Shown: positions 60,813 to 64,000 of the stretch, piece by piece
Layout of the letters: every line of letters begins with the position of its first letter
How positions within the stretch are numbered: the stretch's first letter is position 1
Assembly: GCF_024345395.1 (NCBI RefSeq)
Contig: NZ_JAGQBA010000002.1
Location: 496,001-560,000, forward strand
DNA length: 64,000 bases
Source of the DNA: Cyanobium sp. Tous-M-B4
GTDB lineage: Bacteria; Cyanobacteriota; Cyanobacteriia; PCC-6307; Cyanobiaceae
Direction: 5' to 3'
The notes under the pieces: generated by a model
What the model saw: only the letters and a program-made list of their open reading frames with translations
Databases searched by the model: none
Told to the model about the DNA's origin: nothing
Made by a program: the position numbers and the translations under genes

Positions 60813-61293
60813 GCGAATTCGAAAGGCGAGTCAGGTCCAGGCTATGTGCGGCAGCAGTATTTGCACATTTATTGCTGCTCCCCCAGGCCACGCTTGGATC
60901 AGCGCTGCAGAGGGATGTAACAGAATCGTTACCAGGCACCCGTGACTCCGGATGAAGTGTTTTTGGGATTCAATGACAAGCTGGGTCACTACCGAACTGG
61001 AGATAGCCTGTATCTCTTCTCATTAAGCCACCTTTGGCCGCCACATAGTGGGTCCGAAGCTTTTGCATGTGTGGTTTCCGATTGGTTCAGCGTATTTTTC
61101 TGCGGTCTATCCATCTTGCTATGAATATGTAGTCACTTTTGCTAAATTGTTGGTTTCTGATTAGTTTTTGATCGTAGGTGACTGGCTGTTCTTGCTATTC
61201 GCTTTTCTTGTAATTTGTTTGTTGTTGGATTTTGTTTATAAAACTGTGGTTCCTCTGTCTGATGATATTATTATTGGTTGCTGCTGCCCGCAA
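60813..61293. other. Spacer with no supported gene
   Basis: About 480 bases. A 60-residue plus-strand frame (GTG at 60942) contains DEVFLGFNDKLGHYRTGDSL but turns into Ser/Phe-rich sequence and looks like a remnant or chance. The last 130 bases include an AT-rich stretch that could hold the promoter of the following secreted-protein gene. Nothing else recognised. Confidence 0.45.
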
Positions 61294-61662
61294 ATGGGGC
61301 GCAAAAAATCCATGCTTCCATCCTTTCGCAGATATTTACTCGGATGTGCTGCTTTGGTATCGGTCCTGGCGCCGAGCTTTGCTAGCTCTGTTCAGGCCGC
61401 TGAATGGTATTTCTATGTTAAAAATGATAGCAACTCCGCCATTACCCGTTTAGAGGCTAAGGAAAAAGGTGGTAGCTGGCTCAAGTTTGATTTAAATGGC
61501 GGAATTAGAGCAGGCAAGAAAGTTCGGATCGATTGGGCTGCTTCTACAAATGACGACGATTGTAAGCAATTTATCCGTGCTACTTTTGCCGATGGAAGCG
61601 TTACGAGTCCAACTTTGTTCGACTTCTGCAATGATCTAGATACGCCCATCGTGTTCGACTAG
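61294..61662 (+). CDS. Small secreted protein, two cysteines in mature part
   Basis: A 122-residue protein with a Sec signal peptide (RRYLLGCAALVSVLAPSFASSVQA then cleavage before AEWYF) and a beta-rich mature part of about 90 residues with two Cys (DDDCKQF and FDFCNDL) that could form a disulfide. Family not recognised. I chose the ATG at 61294; 61312 also precedes the signal. Codon use is AT-richer than the core genes. Confidence 0.68.
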   Translation: MGRKKSMLPSFRRYLLGCAALVSVLAPSFASSVQAAEWYFYVKNDSNSAITRLEAKEKGGSWLKFDLNGGIRAGKKVRIDWAASTNDDDCKQFIRATFADGSVTSPTLFDFCNDLDTPIVFD

Positions 61663-61860
61663 TGAGCTTTGTTTTTTAGGATTTAACGCTGGTTGCCTAA
61701 ATTGAATGAGCTAATTTTATTGTCATGGCGTACATAGGTAGCTTCTTCCAGTCTGGATGGGCAAAAGCTATGCCATTATGGATTTGGCCCGAATCTAAGT
61801 CGACCCCCACTTCTCCTTCTGTTCATTCATTTTGGTTCCGTGTAATAAAATAGTGAGATC

Positions 61861-62079
61861 ATGATGTTAAGTAGTTCCTCTCGTTTAGAGCGGCTAGGCC
61901 GTTTTCTGCTGCGGGGCTTACGTATTGGCGCAAGCACGGTGTCTATTATCGAGCTCCTTCGGAATGATTGGACCGGTGGCATCACTGCTGGGGTCGCCTG
62001 GTTTGTTTTTTTACAGGTGGAGCGACGATTGCCGCCTAGCTCTGCGGAGCCATCGTCTCCGGCAGATGGCCGGTCTTAA
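61861..62079 (+). CDS. Small membrane protein
   Basis: A 72-residue protein with a basic amphipathic start (SRLERLGRFLLRGLRIGA), one membrane helix (GGITAGVAWFVFLQVE) and a Ser/Pro-rich tail. Family not recognised. It overlaps the convergent cupin gene by 44 bases, which makes the C-terminal part less certain; a second ATG at 61864 is equivalent. Confidence 0.5.
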   Translation: MMLSSSSRLERLGRFLLRGLRIGASTVSIIELLRNDWTGGITAGVAWFVFLQVERRLPPSSAEPSSPADGRS

Positions 62080-62710
62080 CCCAGATAGTGCAACCGGCTT
62101 CGCTCCACGGCCTGTGCACGCTTCCGGGCGGATTGCGCAGCCAGCTACCAGCTTGATAGGTGCCGTGTTCGTCCTGGAATACGCCAGCGAGCACCAGAAT
62201 CTCCTCCCCACCTGGATGGCTGTGGGGCTGAAACACCGTGCCCGGTGCCCATCGCACTAGGGCTAGATGTTCAGAACCAAAGGCGTGTAGTGGCAGCACT
62301 TCTAATCCCTTGACTAGACCTGGAAGCCAGGCTTTTTTGTTGGTGTCTATCACCAGCTGAAGCTGATCTGCCGGGTGCATCTGGTGCAGTTTCACCAAGA
62401 TGGTGCAGCCCGCTACGCTGAATGGAGCATGGTTGGAGCCAGCGGGGTTGCGCAGGTAGGTGCCGGCTGGGTAGTCGCCTTGCTCATCTGAGAAGGTGCC
62501 CTCCAAGACCAGGATCTCCTCGCCACCGCCATGAAGATGGCGCTCGAAATGGCTGCCTGGGGCATAGCGCACGATCGAGGTTGCCCGGGCTACCTCGCCG
62601 CCATTGCGATCAAGCAGGCGCCGCTCCACCCCAGCCATTGGGGAGTGGTTCCAATCGAGAGCATTGGTGTCCAGCACCGCCCGCTGACTGAGGTCTGCAT
62701 GGAGCTTCAT
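62036..62710 (-). CDS. Double-cupin ChrR-like protein
   Basis: A 224-residue protein of two similar cupin barrels. Each carries the metal-binding motif: HLHGGGEEILVLEGTF in the first and HSHPGGEEILVLAGVF in the second, and each closes with YLRNPAGSNHAPFS- or WLRNPPGSVHRPWS-type sequence. This is the cupin of ChrR-type anti-sigma factors, here without the zinc-binding N-terminal domain. No sigma factor is adjacent. It could be a metal-dependent enzyme or sensor. Confidence 0.85.
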   Translation of the reverse strand: MKLHADLSQRAVLDTNALDWNHSPMAGVERRLLDRNGGEVARATSIVRYAPGSHFERHLHGGGEEILVLEGTFSDEQGDYPAGTYLRNPAGSNHAPFSVAGCTILVKLHQMHPADQLQLVIDTNKKAWLPGLVKGLEVLPLHAFGSEHLALVRWAPGTVFQPHSHPGGEEILVLAGVFQDEHGTYQAGSWLRNPPGSVHRPWSEAGCTIWVKTGHLPETMAPQS

Positions 62711-63068
62711 AAGGTGGATTCTGGCTCCTAATGGTCGAGAGTAGTAGCTAATGGTGCGGTCTTCTGGTCTAGTCGCGCTGCTGGAGACGTGACCCCCTGC
62801 CCGCTGTCGTGAGCCAGCATCCCAAGGGATAGTTGAAGAGAGTTCTCCTGCCTGCCAATACTCACCTGTGTCCTGGAGCGGGTGGCATCGGGAGCCCCGT
62901 CTGGATACCTCCTTGACTGAAATACAACGGTTGTTGAGGCTGGCTGTGCTGACAAGCAGCGGCTTATTTAACTCAAAAGTGCAGCACTCGAATCCTGACC
63001 ATTGCTAGTGGCCAGATTAAAAGGGGAGGCAAGGTTTTGTGCTCCCTAGCTCCTTTGCCAAGATAGCC
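62711..63068. other. Spacer between cupin and secreted protein genes
   Basis: About 360 bases. A minus-strand frame (62728-62955) of 75 residues is Ser/Thr-rich and has no protein-like features. The stretch holds upstream regions of both flanking genes (they diverge) but I could not settle promoters. No repeat or RNA recognised. Confidence 0.45.
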
Positions 63069-63245
63069 ATGAAAAACCTACTGTTCCCGATGCTGGGACT
63101 GCTCATGCTGGCTGCAACTGGCATGCCAGCCATGGCAGAGCAGCGTGGAGGGCCTAACTCAGGTGGAGATCGTCCTCAAACACCCGCAGAGTTAGGCAAC
63201 AGCGACAATCCCTGCGGTGCCCAGCAACGACCATGCGCTTGGTAA
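63069..63245 (+). CDS. Tiny secreted protein
   Basis: A 58-residue protein with a clear signal peptide (KNLLFPMLGLLMLAATGMPAMA, cleavage before EQRGG) and a mature part of about 35 residues, Gly/Pro/Asn-rich with two Cys (NPCGAQQRPCAW). It is purine-rich upstream (aaaggggaggc). I do not recognise it. A hairpin follows. Confidence 0.6.
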   Translation: MKNLLFPMLGLLMLAATGMPAMAEQRGGPNSGGDRPQTPAELGNSDNPCGAQQRPCAW

Positions 63246-63286
63246 GGACTGCACTGTTCACCTATCCCAGTTAGGGTTTCTGTGCT

Positions 63287-63308
63287 CCCTTGATATTCTT
63301 GTCAAGGG
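63287..63308 (+). terminator. Possible terminator of the tiny secreted gene
   Basis: A 7-bp stem (cccttga at 63287-63293, tcaaggg at 63302-63308) with an 8-base loop, followed by a T-containing but not continuous stretch. It lies 42 bases past the stop. Confidence 0.4.
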
Positions 63309-63586
63309 CTTCAATTTAGTTTCCTTACGGATTAAGTTGCGAAGGGATCTCCACATGGGGATCCAATTTCTACTCATCAAGGGCCAGCTTTCATAGGTCC
63401 TAAGGTTTGCGTCTGAGTTTTAGCGGATTGATCCTGAAGCTGCCCAATTAGCTCAAAACTGATTCATCACTATCGGTCCGATTACGTTAGTGCTGGTCAC
63501 TGGCTTGATTTTCGCTAAGCATCGATTCAGAACCCTATTGAAAACAATATGATGTGATACTTCAGGCATAAAGGGGCTTGGCACTA
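63309..63586. other. Spacer before the partial gene
   Basis: About 280 bases (340 from the previous stop) without a supported gene on either strand. Presumably the promoter of the right-edge gene. Nothing else recognised. Confidence 0.45.
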
Positions 63587-64000
63587 ATGACCGCAGTCCT
63601 TCGTCGAGAGAGGCAGACCAATGTCAGGCGCTCCAGGCCTGCTTTTGATGACAATGCGCCCATTAACTGCCAAAGTGAATCGTGCCTGCCTGTCACAACA
63701 GAAAGGAAATTGCTCAGAGAGCTGGTTGCCATCGCCTTGAGCCTGTTGATGCTGCTTACGGCACCAAGCGCTCACGCCAGTACCACCACCGCGCAACATT
63801 TCCTCTGTGAGGGCGACTCGCTGGAAGCAATCGCCTTCAACGGGGCTGTGGATGCTGTAGGGATCCCCAATAGCAACGCCGATACAGTGCCCGGAGCCTT
63901 CATGGTGCTGCGCTGGCGCGAACTTAGTCTGCAATTACCACGCACCAACAACGCTGGGATTCCCAGTTACTCCGATGGGCGCTGGTGGTGGCAGGCACTT
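63587..64000 (+). CDS. Secreted protein, truncated by window edge
   Basis: An uninterrupted frame from the ATG at 63587 to the last base (138 codons). After a basic, non-conserved stretch it has a signal-peptide-like segment (LVAIALSLLMLLTAPSAHA) and a mature part with HFLCEGDSLEAIAFNG and a YSDGRWWWQAL end so far. The true start may lie closer to the signal, since 50 residues before it is long. Family not recognised; the 3' end is beyond the window. Confidence 0.6.
   Translation, partial: MTAVLRRERQTNVRRSRPAFDDNAPINCQSESCLPVTTERKLLRELVAIALSLLMLLTAPSAHASTTTAQHFLCEGDSLEAIAFNGAVDAVGIPNSNADTVPGAFMVLRWRELSLQLPRTNNAGIPSYSDGRWWWQAL

Noticed and set aside
60942-61124. 60-residue plus-strand frame
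   Set aside because: Starts plausibly but soon becomes Ser/Phe-rich; no ribosome-binding site and no recognised family.
62728-62955. 75-residue minus-strand frame
   Set aside because: Ser/Thr-rich, no hydrophobic core, no neighbour coupling.

Overview
The window reads as a chromosomal segment of a unicellular, GC-rich picocyanobacterium, most likely a freshwater or brackish Cyanobium/Synechococcus-type alpha-cyanobacterium. The case rests on chlH (Mg-chelatase H, chlorophyll synthesis), a high-light-inducible (Hli) protein, a class II ribonucleotide reductase, several cyanobacteria-restricted DUF families (DUF2811, DUF3318, CGLD27/DUF1230, DUF3386, DUF2949, DUF3038/DUF4335) and short intergenic spaces. 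Assignments come from reading translations by eye; no database search was run.

Layout. 0.4-16.3 kb is mainly housekeeping: DUF2811; a GMC oxidoreductase; initiator tRNA-Met; a minus-strand run DUF3318-rsfS-CGLD27-asparaginase; carB; DUF3386; a permease-ATPase-lipoprotein ABC importer; an MsbA-like exporter; an S4 protein; tpiA and folP. 17.1-29.0 kb is a secretion locus: two ABC half-transporters with degenerate nucleotide-binding domains, an HlyD-type adaptor, a GT60-like glycosyltransferase, a 1460-residue acidic repeat exoprotein, a small acidic protein, and an OmpR-type regulator whose receiver has lost its phospho-acceptor Asp. 29-36.2 kb holds a SulP transporter, a four-gene regulatory run (CRP-like, atypical regulator, PhoB-like, PhoR-like) and an ExbB-ExbD-ExbD-TonB-like operon.

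36.2-44.2 kb holds prfC, a methyltransferase, nrdJ and a compact siaA-siaB-siaC-siaD-like operon (PP2C phosphatase, kinase, partner-switch protein, diguanylate cyclase). After tRNA-Ser come a phage-type zinc-ribbon ORF and a candidate small RNA with its own terminator. 45.1-58.7 kb returns to core genes: ppk2, DUF4335/DUF3038, apt, DUF2949, a UbiH-type hydroxylase, hli, dapB, an HD-GYP protein with a large insertion, and chlH.

From 58.7 kb to about 61.9 kb the sequence becomes gene-poor and AT-richer. It holds small orphan proteins, including one made almost wholly of 18 tetrapeptides, and a half-size EamA transporter. The window ends with a double-cupin ChrR-like protein, tiny secreted proteins, and a secreted protein that runs off the right edge.

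Two themes stand out. One is cell-surface and secretion biology: a dedicated type I exporter, its probable substrate and a nearby protein glycosyltransferase. The other is cyclic-di-GMP signalling, with a SiaD-like cyclase under partner-switch control and a membrane HD-GYP protein in the same window.
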